A DNA stretch of 64,000 bases from Rhizobacter sp. OV335 (GTDB lineage Bacteria; Pseudomonadota; Gammaproteobacteria; Burkholderiales; Burkholderiaceae_C), in assembly GCF_900142965.1 (NCBI RefSeq), contig NZ_FRCQ01000007.1, positions 1 to 64,000 on the forward strand, written 5' to 3'. The translations under genes and the position numbers were made by a program. Under the pieces are notes generated by a model, which saw only the letters and a list, made by a program, of their open reading frames with translations, searched no databases and was not told where the DNA came from. Positions within the stretch are counted from its first letter, which is position 1, and every line of letters starts with the position of its first letter. Shown here piece by piece: positions 29,592 through 38,439 of this stretch.

Positions 29592-30064
29592 ACGCCGTCA
29601 ACGTCCGTGGCGAAAATGACAAAGTAAGCTTGCTCGACGCCATTCTCCCGGATCAGGACCATCGCTTGAGCCGACGTGGCGGACACCTCCGTGACTGCGA
29701 ATCTGGTGACCATGCCGGGCAAGGTGGATGGCGTGCTGGGCGTCATGCCGCCATCGGCATACACCTTGCGAAATGATTCACGCTGCGAGATGGCAATCTT
29801 GGCCAGAACATCTTCAACGACCCCCGTTCCCAACGTCGCCAGGAATTCCTTCCAGAGCTGGGTGATGCGGGCAACCTCATTGATTTGCCGGTTCGACTCG
29901 GAGAGCAGGCGATCGGTCCGGTCGTGGTTGTCGGTATCGATGTCGGTCGTGCCGGCCGCGCATTGGGCCGTCACGAGGTCCTGCCGGGTCGCGCCGTGGG
30001 CCGGCACTTGCAGGACAGCCAGGATGGCGCTCAGAACGGGGAGCGTGAGTTGCAGAGGCGGCAT
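29570..30064 (-). CDS. Hypothetical exported protein
   Basis: A 164-residue protein with a clear signal peptide (about 1-25, cleaved after PAHGATR) and a body of mixed helix and strand ending GVWRLFSM. The C-terminal VFATDVDGVWRL-type ending is typical of small exported domains in which a cone-like sheet closes with Trp-Arg, but I recognise no family. ATG at 30064; an upstream TTG would precede the signal peptide by 18 residues. Lower GC than neighbours. Confidence 0.68.
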   Translation of the reverse strand: MPPLQLTLPVLSAILAVLQVPAHGATRQDLVTAQCAAGTTDIDTDNHDRTDRLLSESNRQINEVARITQLWKEFLATLGTGVVEDVLAKIAISQRESFRKVYADGGMTPSTPSTLPGMVTRFAVTEVSATSAQAMVLIRENGVEQAYFVIFATDVDGVWRLFSM

Positions 30065-30145
30065 GGGTGCATGCGCAAAGGCTTGTTTCGCGCGCTCGGC
30101 ATTGTTGCAGCACCGCAAGCCGCGCCGGTTTCCAAGGGAAAACCC

Positions 30146-30172
30146 TTAAGTTCTTCGCTGCCCGTCCGATAG
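30146..30172 (+). promoter_or_regulatory. FliA (sigma-28) type promoter of the chemoreceptor gene
   Basis: TTAAGTTC, an 11-nt spacer and TCCGATAG match the flagellar sigma-28 consensus (TAAAGTTT-N11-GCCGATAA) at 12 of 16 positions, with the core AAGTT and CCGATA exact and the spacing exact. It lies about 76 bp before the chemoreceptor ATG. Confidence 0.78.
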
Positions 30173-30248
30173 CCGGACATTGCGTTGCCGTTGTCGGTGA
30201 ATTGCCGACGGCGGCATCCCCGTCCCTGCAGTTCCGAGGACTTTTTCC

Positions 30249-31796
30249 ATGACTTCCTTCTTCTCGCGCATGCGCCTGGCCCCGCGGCTGGCGCTGGCTT
30301 TCGGCCTGGTGATGCTGGTGACCTCGCTGGCCGCCGGTATCGGCATCTGGCGCCTCGACCGGCTGCAGGACATCGCCAACGACCTGGGCGGTGCGTCGTC
30401 GCAGCGCGCGCTGCTCGCCCGCGAGCTGCATTCGATCGTCGTGCTCAGCTCGGCCCGGGCCGAGACGCTGCTGCAGATCGATGATGCTGAATTTGCCGCG
30501 CGCATCAACGCCGACCGCAAGCTGACCTCGGCGCGCTCCGAAGGGGTTCGCAAGGCGCTGGAAGACCTCGTCGACAACGAGCGAACGAAGGAGCTGTTCG
30601 CCGTCATCGACGAGGCCGGCGGCAAATTCCGCGGCGTGCGCGACGGCCTGGTGAAGCGCAAGGCGGCCGGAGAGAAGGTGGCCGGCGACGACATCGCCGG
30701 CAAGCTGCGCCCGGCGGCCGACGCCTATGCGAAGGCGGTCGATGACCTCGCGGCGTACCAGGCGCAGCGCGTCGAGGAGGCGCGCGCCGCGGCCGGGCGC
30801 AGCGAGCGCGAAGGCATCACGATGCTGTCGATCGGCATTGCGGCGGGCGTGCTGGTGAGCCTGGGCTGCGCCTGGGCGCTGTCGCGCTCGATCGTGGTGC
30901 CGCTGGCGGGCGCCTCGCGGATGGCCGAGCGGGTGGCCGCCGGCGACCTGAGCGTGGCACCGGTGGCGACCGACTCCCGTGACGAGGTGCAGGCGCTGGT
31001 GTCCGACCTGGGCGCGATGCAGGGCAAGCTGGCCGAGCTGGTGGCGAGCGTGCAGCACGTCAGCGAATCCATCACGACGGCCAGCACCGAGATCGCGGCC
31101 GGCAACCTCGACCTGTCGTCGCGCACCGAGCAGACGGCATCGAACCTGCAGCAGACGGCGTCGAGCGTCGAGCAGCTGACGGCCACCGTGCGCCAGAGCG
31201 CCGATGCGGCGAAGCAGGCGAACCAGCTGGCGCTGTCGGCCTCGGGCGTGGCCTCGCGCGGCGGCGAGGTGGTGGCCGACGTGGTGCAGACGATGCAAGC
31301 CATCGCCGGTTCGTCAAAGAAGATCGCCGACATCATCGGCGTGATCGACGGCATCGCGTTCCAGACCAACATCCTGGCGCTGAACGCGGCGGTCGAAGCC
31401 GCACGTGCCGGCGAGCAAGGCCGCGGCTTCGCGGTGGTGGCGGGCGAGGTGCGCAGCCTGGCGCAGCGCTCGGCGCAGGCCGCGCGTGAGATCAAGAGCC
31501 TGATCGGCGACAGCGTCGGCAAGGTCGAATCGGGCACGCGGCTGGTCGAAGAGGCCGGCACGACGATGCGCGAGATCGTCAGCTCGGTGCGCCGCGTGAC
31601 GGACATCATCGGCGAGATCAGCACCGCAGCCGGCGAGCAGAGCGACGGCATCGGCCAGGTGAACCAGGCGATCGCCCAGCTCGACCACATGACGCAGCAG
31701 AACGCGGCGCTGGTCGAGGAGTCGACCGCGGCGACGCAAAGCCTGAAGGACCAGGCGACGATGCTGTCGCGCGCGGTGGGCTCATTCAAGTTGTAG
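30249..31796 (+). CDS. Methyl-accepting chemotaxis protein (four-helix-bundle sensor)
   Basis: A 515-residue chemoreceptor: first span (about 13-33), periplasmic helical bundle of the 4HB type (about 34-190), second span (about 191-211), HAMP domain (about 212-265) and the cytoplasmic signalling hairpin with the tip [21 protein letters not shown]. It ends without a CheR-docking pentapeptide. It drives the CheA kinase in flagellar motility, in agreement with the FliA promoter upstream. The ligand is not evident. Confidence 0.94.
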   Translation: MTSFFSRMRLAPRLALAFGLVMLVTSLAAGIGIWRLDRLQDIANDLGGASSQRALLARELHSIVVLSSARAETLLQIDDAEFAARINADRKLTSARSEGVRKALEDLVDNERTKELFAVIDEAGGKFRGVRDGLVKRKAAGEKVAGDDIAGKLRPAADAYAKAVDDLAAYQAQRVEEARAAAGRSEREGITMLSIGIAAGVLVSLGCAWALSRSIVVPLAGASRMAERVAAGDLSVAPVATDSRDEVQALVSDLGAMQGKLAELVASVQHVSESITTASTEIAAGNLDLSSRTEQTASNLQQTASSVEQLTATVRQSADAAKQANQLALSASGVASRGGEVVADVVQTMQAIAGSSKKIADIIGVIDGIAFQTNILALNAAVEAARAGEQGRGFAVVAGEVRSLAQRSAQAAREIKSLIGDSVGKVESGTRLVEEAGTTMREIVSSVRRVTDIIGEISTAAGEQSDGIGQVNQAIAQLDHMTQQNAALVEESTAATQSLKDQATMLSRAVGSFKL

Positions 31797-31833
31797 GCAC
31801 GCCTCGCTCACCCTGCTCCGTAGAATCGGACGG

Positions 31834-32748
31834 ATGAGCAGCACCAGCGCGGTACCCACGGCCACCACCCCTCAACGCCACTGGCCCGGCCTGCTGCTGG
31901 CGACCCTCGGTGCCATCGCCTTCTCGGGCAAGGCCATCATCGTCAAGCTGGCCTACCGGCACGACGTCGATGCGGTGACGCTGATCATGTACCGCATGCT
32001 GTTCGCGCTGCCGCTGTTCCTGCTGCTGTCGTGGTGGGCGGGGCGTGGCAAGCCGGCGCTGACGCGCCGCGACTGGATGGTGGTGCTCGGCCTGGGCTTC
32101 AGCGGCTACTACCTCGCGAGCTTTCTCGACTTCGCCGGGCTGCAGTACATCAGCGCGAGCCTCGAGCGGCTGATCCTCTACCTGAACCCGACGCTGGTGC
32201 TGTTCCTCGGCGTCGTGCTGTTCCACAAGACGGTGAACCGCCGCCAGCTGATGGCGCTCGGCGTCAGCTATGCCGGCGTGCTGCTGGTGTTCGGGCACGA
32301 GATCCAGCTGGTGGGCTCGCATGTCGCGCTCGGCGCGGTGCTGGTGTTCGGCAGTGCGGTGAGCTATGCGCTCTACCTGGCGTTCAGCGGCGAAGAGGTC
32401 AAGCGCCTCGGTGCGCTGCGGCTCACGGGTCTCGCGACCACGGTGGCCTGCGTGCTGTGCATCGGGCAGTTCGTGGTGCTGCGGCCGATGTCGGCGGCGC
32501 TGGTGGCGCCCGAGGTGATCTGGCTGTCGGTGCTGAACGCGACGCTGTGCACTTTCGCGCCGGTGCTGATGGTGATGATGGCCATCGAGCGCGTCGGCGC
32601 GACGGTCGCGGCGCAGACCGGGATGGTCGGGCCGCTGTCCACGATCCTGATGGGCGTCGTGATCCTCGGCGAGCCGTTCACCGGATGGGTCGCCGCCGGT
32701 ACCGTGCTGGTGCTGGCGGGGATCTGGCTGCTCGCGAAGGCCCGCTGA
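31834..32748 (+). CDS. EamA/DMT-family transporter
   Basis: A 304-residue inner-membrane protein with ten predicted spans in two EamA repeats (about 20-150 and 165-300). Motifs include KAIIVKLAYR and the second-repeat GMVGPLSTILMGVVILGEPFTG. Family members export amino acids or metabolites. The gene stands alone 37 bp after the chemoreceptor. Confidence 0.9.
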   Translation: MSSTSAVPTATTPQRHWPGLLLATLGAIAFSGKAIIVKLAYRHDVDAVTLIMYRMLFALPLFLLLSWWAGRGKPALTRRDWMVVLGLGFSGYYLASFLDFAGLQYISASLERLILYLNPTLVLFLGVVLFHKTVNRRQLMALGVSYAGVLLVFGHEIQLVGSHVALGAVLVFGSAVSYALYLAFSGEEVKRLGALRLTGLATTVACVLCIGQFVVLRPMSAALVAPEVIWLSVLNATLCTFAPVLMVMMAIERVGATVAAQTGMVGPLSTILMGVVILGEPFTGWVAAGTVLVLAGIWLLAKAR

Positions 32749-32767
32749 CTGTCTGACAGCCAGCGGG
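32741..32767. terminator. Hairpin between convergent EamA and CxxC protein genes
   Basis: CCCGCTG (inside the EamA stop region) pairs with CAGCGGG, and CTGT/ACAG inside extend the stem. It lies between two convergent genes with no U run, so a bidirectional structure is likely but its strength is unclear. Confidence 0.45.
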
Positions 32768-32777
32768 CCGATCCAGG

Positions 32778-33002
32778 CTAGGCTTCGTCCGCTTCCTTGC
32801 AGGACGGCGCGCAGACGAACTGGGTCTTGCCCAGCAGCTTGCGTGACTTCAGCGAAGTGCGCGCGCGGTGCTTGCCGCACAGGAAGCACGACATCGTCGC
32901 GGCGCTGAACACGCCGGCAGACGCAAACGGAGAGCCGGGGGCCTTGGTGCGATAACGCAGGCCTTCGGCATCGATCGAGTTCTTGACTTGGTCTTTGGCC
33001 AT
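32778..33002 (-). CDS. Small CxxC protein, probable zinc-binding
   Basis: A 74-residue protein with a CFLCGK pair at about 39-42 and FVCAPSC near 62-68, giving four cysteines arranged like a small zinc ribbon, in a basic background (KHRARTSLKSRK). I recognise no named family. Divergent from the phasin-like gene across 203 bp, in which I see no other gene. Confidence 0.75.
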   Translation of the reverse strand: MAKDQVKNSIDAEGLRYRTKAPGSPFASAGVFSAATMSCFLCGKHRARTSLKSRKLLGKTQFVCAPSCKEADEA

Positions 33003-33205
33003 GGATCAGGGGGTTGCGGGCGCGGGTCGCGCACCCGGAGGGAAAGGGCGCGGATCGCAGGCCCCATAGAGGGCCCGCGGCCGCGCGGGTCCGACATTAT
33101 CAGGGCTGGCGAGGTTTCCTTCTCGAAAACAGTTGGATACCCTTGCGGGGCGCCGGATTCCGCCGGCTGGCCACAAAACCGAGCATCCATCACCAGGAGA
33201 AGCGA

Positions 33206-33892
33206 ATGAGCAAGTCAGGGATCGACCAGGACGCACTGATCGCCATGTTCTCGCAGGCCAGCGCCCGCCAGGGCGAGGCGCTTCGCAAGGCGGTCGGCGA
33301 GGCGACGTTGAAGGCGCTGCAGGGGCGCGAGCTGACGCTGCAGAACATCCGCGGCGTCGTGAAGACGGTCACCAAGGCCGCGTCCACCGGGCTGGCCGAG
33401 AACCCGTCGCCGGCGATCGACCCCGAGGCGCTGCTCGGCAAGGCCTTCGCCGGCATGGACGGCGCGCTGCTGCAGGCGGTCGAGGCGCACCGCAAGGCGC
33501 TGCAGCAGTTCGTCGACCAGGGCGTGGGCCTGCAGGAAAAGCAGCTGAAGGGCGCGCTGGCCGACCTGGAGAAGATGGAGGACACCTTCTTCTCGACCGT
33601 CAGCAAGGCCGCCGGCTCGGCCACCGAGCCGCTGCAGGGTGCGTGGAGCCAGGTGCTCGAGACGATGAAGCTGAAGGGCACCGACACCGGCGCGCAGGCC
33701 TCCAGCGCGGTCGAGCAGCTGGTGTCGCAGACGCAGTCGGCGATCCGCGACAGCCGTGCGCTCGGCCTGAAGACGGCCCAGGCGCTGCTCGACAGCTACT
33801 CGGCGCTGGTCAGCGGGGTGCTGATCGGCATGGCCGAGGGGCTGCAGGGCGGCGAGGCCGAGGCGCCGGCCGCGAAGACGCGGCGCCGCTGA
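33206..33892 (+). CDS. Phasin-like coiled-coil protein (DUF6781 type)
   Basis: A 228-residue, almost wholly helical protein with amphipathic stretches (QLKGALADLEKMEDTFFSTVSKAA and SAIRDSRALGLKTAQALLDSYSALV) and a basic tail AKTRRR. The composition fits a polyhydroxyalkanoate granule-associated (phasin-like) protein; the basic tail resembles DNA-binding linkers of PhaF/PhaM types. The ATG has an AGGAGAAG site. The role in PHA storage is inference. Confidence 0.72.
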   Translation: MSKSGIDQDALIAMFSQASARQGEALRKAVGEATLKALQGRELTLQNIRGVVKTVTKAASTGLAENPSPAIDPEALLGKAFAGMDGALLQAVEAHRKALQQFVDQGVGLQEKQLKGALADLEKMEDTFFSTVSKAAGSATEPLQGAWSQVLETMKLKGTDTGAQASSAVEQLVSQTQSAIRDSRALGLKTAQALLDSYSALVSGVLIGMAEGLQGGEAEAPAAKTRRR

Positions 33893-33909
33893 TCACCGTC
33901 GAACCGGGC

Positions 33910-35496
33910 TCAGTGCACGGTGAGCTCGGTGATGCTGTTCCACTGGCTCGCCGTGCTGCCGTGCCCGGTGATGCGCACGTAGCGGGCCGTCACGTCGGTG
34001 ATGTCGTAGAACTCCTTCGCCGTCGTCTGCCCGCTCGAGATGCCGCGCCAGCGCGTCGTCCACCCGTTGCCGTCGGGCGAGGTCGCGATGTCGAAGCGCG
34101 CGGTGCGCTGGTCACCCAGGTAGAAGGCCACGCCGACCTTCTGGATCGCACGGCTCGAGCCGAGGTCCAGCGTGATCGCCTGGCCGTCCCCTTCGGCGCT
34201 CCAGCGTGTCGCCAGGTTGCTGTCGATCGCGTTGGCGGCCGGGTTGCCCGCCTGCGCGCTGGTCGCGCTGACCGCCGCCACCGGCAGCGTCGCGAGGCCG
34301 GGGTCGACACGCCGCCAGCGCTGCATCGCCTCCAGCAGGTAGTAGTCGCCCCAGGCCGTGCCCTGGTTGTAGAGCGTGTTGCCGGCGTGGTGGTTGTAGG
34401 CGCTCTGCAGCAGCAGCGCCTGGCTGTTCGACGGCGAGCCCAGCGTCGCGAACCACGGCGCCGACAGCAGCGCGCTCAGCGCCGTGCGTGCCGCGTTGCG
34501 GTAGGTCGTCGCCCGCGTGCTGTCGGTCTCCAGCAATGACAGCTCGATCAGCCCGGCCGCCGCGATCGCCGCGGCCGAGGTGTCGCGCGGCGCATTGGGG
34601 ATCGCCGGGTCGTTGAAGTCCCAGTACGGAATCGAATCCGACGGCAGGTGCGCGAGGTACCAGTCGGCCATCTTGCGCGCGGTGTCGCGGAAGGTGGTCT
34701 CGCCGGTGAAACGGTAGGTCATCGTGAAGCCGTAGATGCCCCAGGCCTGGCCACGCGCCCAGGTGGAGCTGTCGCTGTAGCCCTGCACCGTGGTGCGCGA
34801 CTTCACCGCGCCGGTCACCGGGTCGTAGGTGACGAGGTGGTAGCTGCTGCCGTCGGCGCGCACGTGGTTGTCGCGCGTCTTCAACGCATGGCTGCGCGCC
34901 TGGTTGTAGAGCGCCGTCGAGCCGCCGTGCTGGCTGGCCCAGAACAGCAGCTCCAGGTTCATCATGTTGTCCATGATCACCTGGAAGTTCGCGTTGTCGC
35001 CGGTCGAGCCCCACGAGCGCACCGCGCCCACGGTGCCGTTGTAGCGCTGCGTCAGCGAGTTCGCCGCGGTCAGCGCCACCTGCCGGTAGCTGTCGACACC
35101 GGTCAGCCGGTACGCGTTGCCGAACGGCGTGAACACCATGAAGCCGACGTCGTGCGTGCCGGTGTTGGTGTCCTGGCCCTCCATGCCGTTCTGCCAAGTC
35201 TGCGCCTGCGTGCTCCAGCCGTCGGCCGCGAACTGGCCGTGCAGCAACCACAGGTCGGCGGGGAAGAAGCCGCTGGTCCATTCACCGGAGCCGGCATAGG
35301 TCCAGGCCTGCGCCGCGTCGCTGGTGGTGACTTTCGGGTACGAGGTCTTGTTGCTGCGTTGCGCGACCGCGCCCTCCTGCTGCGCCGCGACGGCCCATCC
35401 GTTGCGCAGCTTCAGGTCCAGCGCATCCTCGGCCTGCGCGGCACCCACGCCGGCCAGCGCGCACGCGGCGGCCGCGAGCATCGATCTCGGTGTCAT
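33910..35496 (-). CDS. Secreted GH88 unsaturated glucuronyl hydrolase with C-terminal F5/8 (CBM32-like) domain
   Basis: A 528-residue protein: signal peptide (1-22, AQAED), GH88 alpha/alpha-barrel with the catalytic aspartates D116 (THDVGFM) and D176 (QVIMDNMMN) and the family segment GYSDSSTWARGQAWGIYGF, then a discoidin-like carbohydrate-binding domain (about 400-528). GH88 enzymes release unsaturated uronic acid from oligosaccharides made by polysaccharide lyases. A secreted enzyme with a binding module suggests action on polymers or cell-wall fragments outside the cell. It is divergent from the FadR-type regulator and TRAP operon that could import the product. Confidence 0.9.
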   Translation of the reverse strand: MTPRSMLAAAACALAGVGAAQAEDALDLKLRNGWAVAAQQEGAVAQRSNKTSYPKVTTSDAAQAWTYAGSGEWTSGFFPADLWLLHGQFAADGWSTQAQTWQNGMEGQDTNTGTHDVGFMVFTPFGNAYRLTGVDSYRQVALTAANSLTQRYNGTVGAVRSWGSTGDNANFQVIMDNMMNLELLFWASQHGGSTALYNQARSHALKTRDNHVRADGSSYHLVTYDPVTGAVKSRTTVQGYSDSSTWARGQAWGIYGFTMTYRFTGETTFRDTARKMADWYLAHLPSDSIPYWDFNDPAIPNAPRDTSAAAIAAAGLIELSLLETDSTRATTYRNAARTALSALLSAPWFATLGSPSNSQALLLQSAYNHHAGNTLYNQGTAWGDYYLLEAMQRWRRVDPGLATLPVAAVSATSAQAGNPAANAIDSNLATRWSAEGDGQAITLDLGSSRAIQKVGVAFYLGDQRTARFDIATSPDGNGWTTRWRGISSGQTTAKEFYDITDVTARYVRITGHGSTASQWNSITELTVH

Positions 35497-35532
35497 CTCG
35501 TCTCCTTCATTGTTCTGGTCGGCGAATTGGAC

Positions 35533-35642
35533 AAGTGGTCAGGCCAATTGGCAACCCACTGGCGTCAGGGAGTTCCCTGTCAGGGCCAACCCCTCTTGGA
35601 TCGACGGTGCGGCTCCCGGAAGATCAACTGGCCTGACCAATT
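35533..35642. promoter_or_regulatory. Paired FadR-type operators between GH88 and its regulator
   Basis: Two 17-bp palindromes, AAGTGGTCAGGCCAATT (35533-35549) and AACTGGCCTGACCAATT (35626-35642), are inverted relative to each other. Both fit TGGYC-N-GRCCA, close to the TTGGTNNGACCAA pattern of FadR-subfamily (FCD) regulators such as PdhR. One lies near the GH88 start, the other 18 bp before the regulator ATG. A further imperfect palindrome CAGGGAGTTCCCTG is at 35566-35579. Confidence 0.7.
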
Positions 35643-35660
35643 CCAGGCGCCCCGGCTGCC

Positions 35661-36365
35661 ATGCCCATCCAGACCATCGAGAGCCGCCGGCTGTACCGGC
35701 AGATTGCCGACCAGCTGAGCCGCCTCATCGACAAGGGCGAGTTCCGTGTCGGCGCGCGGCTGCCGTCGGAGCGCGACCTGTCGGAGCAGCTCGGCGTCAG
35801 CCGCCCGTCGGTGCGCGAGGCGCTGATCGCGCTCGAGGTCGAAGGCCTGGTCGAGGTGCGCGGCGGGGCCGGCGTGTTCGTCAGCGCGCGCAAGCCCGTC
35901 GGCGCGTCGCACCGCGCCGAGGCGACGCCCCCCGGCCCGTTCGACCTGATCCGCGCGCGCTGGATCATCGAATCCGAAGCGGCCGCGCTGGCCGCGACCC
36001 ATGCGACGCCCGAGCAGCTGCAGCGCCTGAAGAGCGCGCTGACCGACATGCAGCGCCACGCGACGCACGCGCCCGAGGCGGTGGCGGCCGACGAGCGCTT
36101 CCACTTGTGCCTGGCCGAGGCCAGCGGCAACAGCGCGCTGCTGATGGTGGTGCAGCAGCTGTGGGAGGCGCGCACCGGCCCGCTGTACACGCAGATGGAA
36201 TCGCACTTCTCCGGCGAGGCGGTGTGGAAGCAGGCCGTCGAGGAGCACGGCGAGCTGCTGCAGGCGGTGGCTGGGCGCGACCCGCGCGCCGCGCGCGAAG
36301 CGATGCGCAAGCACATGAAGAACGCCGAGGTGCGCTTCGCCTCGGGATGGAAGCCTGGAGACTGA
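35661..36365 (+). CDS. FadR/GntR-family transcriptional regulator (FCD domain)
   Basis: A 234-residue regulator: GntR winged helix (about 8-75, with LPSERDLSEQLGVSRPSVREAL) and an FCD ligand domain (about 95-225) in which metal-ligand residues D/H are seen (ADERFHLCLAEAS, HGELLQAV). Such regulators bind uronates or other sugar acids; here the operon includes GH88, TRAP components and a Bug protein, so a uronate ligand is plausible. It starts 18 bp after an operator-like site and is followed by DctQ after 4 bp. Confidence 0.92.
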   Translation: MPIQTIESRRLYRQIADQLSRLIDKGEFRVGARLPSERDLSEQLGVSRPSVREALIALEVEGLVEVRGGAGVFVSARKPVGASHRAEATPPGPFDLIRARWIIESEAAALAATHATPEQLQRLKSALTDMQRHATHAPEAVAADERFHLCLAEASGNSALLMVVQQLWEARTGPLYTQMESHFSGEAVWKQAVEEHGELLQAVAGRDPRAAREAMRKHMKNAEVRFASGWKPGD

Positions 36366-36369
36366 GCCG

Positions 36370-36984
36370 ATGCAGCCCGCAGCAATCGACGAACCCGAGG
36401 TCCCGCCCGGCCCGCCCGCCACCGACCACCCGCCCAGCGTGGCCGCCGAAGCCGCGCACTTCGAGGTGCACGATGCCGAGGTCGACCTGCGTGCCTACCG
36501 CCCTGAAGACTGGCTGGCCTTCGTGCTGTTCGCGCTGCTCGGCGCGACGGTCTTCTACCAGTTCTTCACCCGCTACGCGCTGAACGACTCGGCCTCGTGG
36601 ACCGAGGAGATCGCGCGCTACTTCCTGGTGGCCATCGTCTTCATCGGTGCCACGATCGGCGTGCGCAAGAACAACCACATCCAGGTCGACTACCTGTACC
36701 GCGTGCTGCCCGCCATGCCGATGCGCGTGGTGGCGACCGTGGTCGACGTGACCCGCATCGGCTTCCTCGGCGCCTGCGCGGTGCTGACCTGGCAACTGAT
36801 CGGCCGCATCGGCGCGAGCCGCATGGCAGTCGTCGACCTGCCGATGGGGCTGGTGTATGGCGCGGTGCTGCTGGGCTTCGCGGCGATGACCTGGCGCGCG
36901 GTCGGCGTGGCGCGCGCCAACTGGCGGCGTGGCGCGTCGGTGCTCGAGAAGCCCGAACTGGCGGATGAGGCACCGACCCCATGA
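36370..36984 (+). CDS. TRAP transporter small permease (DctQ)
   Basis: A 204-residue membrane protein with four spans (beginning DWLAFVLFALLGATVF near 50) and the DctQ signature FTRYALNDSASWTEEIARYF followed by GVRKNNHIQVD. It carries a longer cytosolic N terminus (about 45 residues, acidic) than usual. It joins DctM to form the permease. Stop overlaps DctM start by four bases. Confidence 0.9.
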   Translation: MQPAAIDEPEVPPGPPATDHPPSVAAEAAHFEVHDAEVDLRAYRPEDWLAFVLFALLGATVFYQFFTRYALNDSASWTEEIARYFLVAIVFIGATIGVRKNNHIQVDYLYRVLPAMPMRVVATVVDVTRIGFLGACAVLTWQLIGRIGASRMAVVDLPMGLVYGAVLLGFAAMTWRAVGVARANWRRGASVLEKPELADEAPTP

Positions 36985-38381
36985 CCGCCGTCTTCAAGCT
37001 CGTCTTCCTCGTGTTCATGGGCGCGGGCGTGCCGGTCGCGATCGCGATGGCCGCGGCGGTGCTGCTGTTCGTGCTGCTGAGCGGCAACACGCCGCCCTTC
37101 GTCGTGATCCACCGGATGGTCGGCGGCATCGACAGCTTTCCGCTGCTCGCGGTGCCGTTCTTCATCCTGGCCGGCAACCTGATGAACGTGGCCGGCATCA
37201 CGACGCGCATCTACAACTTCTCGCTCGCGCTGGTGGGCTGGCTGCGCGGCGGGCTTGCGCACGTGAACATCGTCGGCTCGGTGATCTTCGCCGGCATGAG
37301 CGGCACCGCGATTGCCGATGCCGCCGGCCTGGGCACCATCGAGATCAAGGCGATGAAGGACCACGGCTACAGCACCGAGTTCGCGGTCGGCGTGACGGCT
37401 GCGTCGGCGACGCTCGGGCCGATCATCCCGCCGTCGCTGCCGTTCGTGATCTACGCGATGTTCGCCAACGTCTCGGTCGGCCAGCTGTTCCTCGCCGGCA
37501 TCGTGCCCGGCGCGGTGATGGCGCTGCTGATGATGCTGACGGTGGCCTGGTTCGCGCGCCGCAACGGCTGGGGCCGCGACACGCAGCCCGAATGGCGCCG
37601 CATCGCGAAGGCGCTGGCCGAGCTGGCGGTGGTGGTGGCGTTCCCGTTCGTGCTGTGGGCGCTTTCAAGAACCGGCGTCAACATGCAGCTGGCGACCGCG
37701 CTGGCGCTGGCGGCGCTGCTGGCGGCCGACCGCTTCTTCCGCTTCGATGCGGTGCTGCCGATCATGACGCCGGTGCTGCTGATCGGCGGCATGACGAGCG
37801 GGCTGTTCACCGCCACCGAAGGCGCGATCGCCGCCTGCGTGTGGGCGCTGTTCCTCGGCCTGGTGTGGTACCGCACGCTGAGCCTGAAGACGCTGGTCAA
37901 GGCGTGCATGGACACGGTGGAGACCTCGTCGACGGTGCTGTTCATCGTCGCGGCCGCGTCGATCTTCGGCTGGATGCTCACCGCCACGCGCACCACCGAG
38001 CTGATCGCGCAATGGGTGCTGACCTTCGCGACCGAGCCGTGGCAGTTCCTGCTGCTGGCGAACGCGCTGATGCTGTTCGTCGGCTGCTTCCTGGAGCCGA
38101 CCGCAGCGATCACGATCCTCGTGCCGATCCTGCTGCCGATCGTGCAGCACCTGGGGATCGATCCGGTGCACTTCGGGCTGGTGATGGTGCTGAACCTGAT
38201 GATCGGCCTGCTGCACCCGCCGATGGGCCTGGTGCTGTTCGTGCTGGCGCGCGTGGCCAAGCTGTCGGTCGAGCGCACGACGATGGCGATCCTGCCGTGG
38301 CTGGTGCCGCTGCTCGGCTCGCTGGCGCTGGTGACCTTCGTGCCGGCGATCTCGCTGTGGCTGCCACGCCTGCTGTCCTGA
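36981..38381 (+). CDS. TRAP transporter large permease (DctM)
   Basis: A 466-residue membrane protein with about twelve spans and TRAP signatures: FFILAGNLMNVAGIT, AGMSGTAIADAAGLGTIEIKAM and SATLGPIIPPSLPF. It is coupled by overlap to DctQ. It is ~40 residues longer than typical DctM, the extra sequence lying in the middle loop near 220-265. Substrate probably a carboxylate or uronate (inference from context). Confidence 0.93.
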   Translation: MTAVFKLVFLVFMGAGVPVAIAMAAAVLLFVLLSGNTPPFVVIHRMVGGIDSFPLLAVPFFILAGNLMNVAGITTRIYNFSLALVGWLRGGLAHVNIVGSVIFAGMSGTAIADAAGLGTIEIKAMKDHGYSTEFAVGVTAASATLGPIIPPSLPFVIYAMFANVSVGQLFLAGIVPGAVMALLMMLTVAWFARRNGWGRDTQPEWRRIAKALAELAVVVAFPFVLWALSRTGVNMQLATALALAALLAADRFFRFDAVLPIMTPVLLIGGMTSGLFTATEGAIAACVWALFLGLVWYRTLSLKTLVKACMDTVETSSTVLFIVAAASIFGWMLTATRTTELIAQWVLTFATEPWQFLLLANALMLFVGCFLEPTAAITILVPILLPIVQHLGIDPVHFGLVMVLNLMIGLLHPPMGLVLFVLARVAKLSVERTTMAILPWLVPLLGSLALVTFVPAISLWLPRLLS

Positions 38382-38439
38382 ATTTTTCCCGTGATCTGAC
38401 GACCCCTACGACAACGACGACTGAACGGAGACAACGACG

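Noticed and set aside
29229-29619. Plus-strand frames opposite the weak hypothetical gene at 29283
   Set aside because: No ribosome site, no start context and Arg-rich composition; the minus-strand frame is slightly better but also weak.
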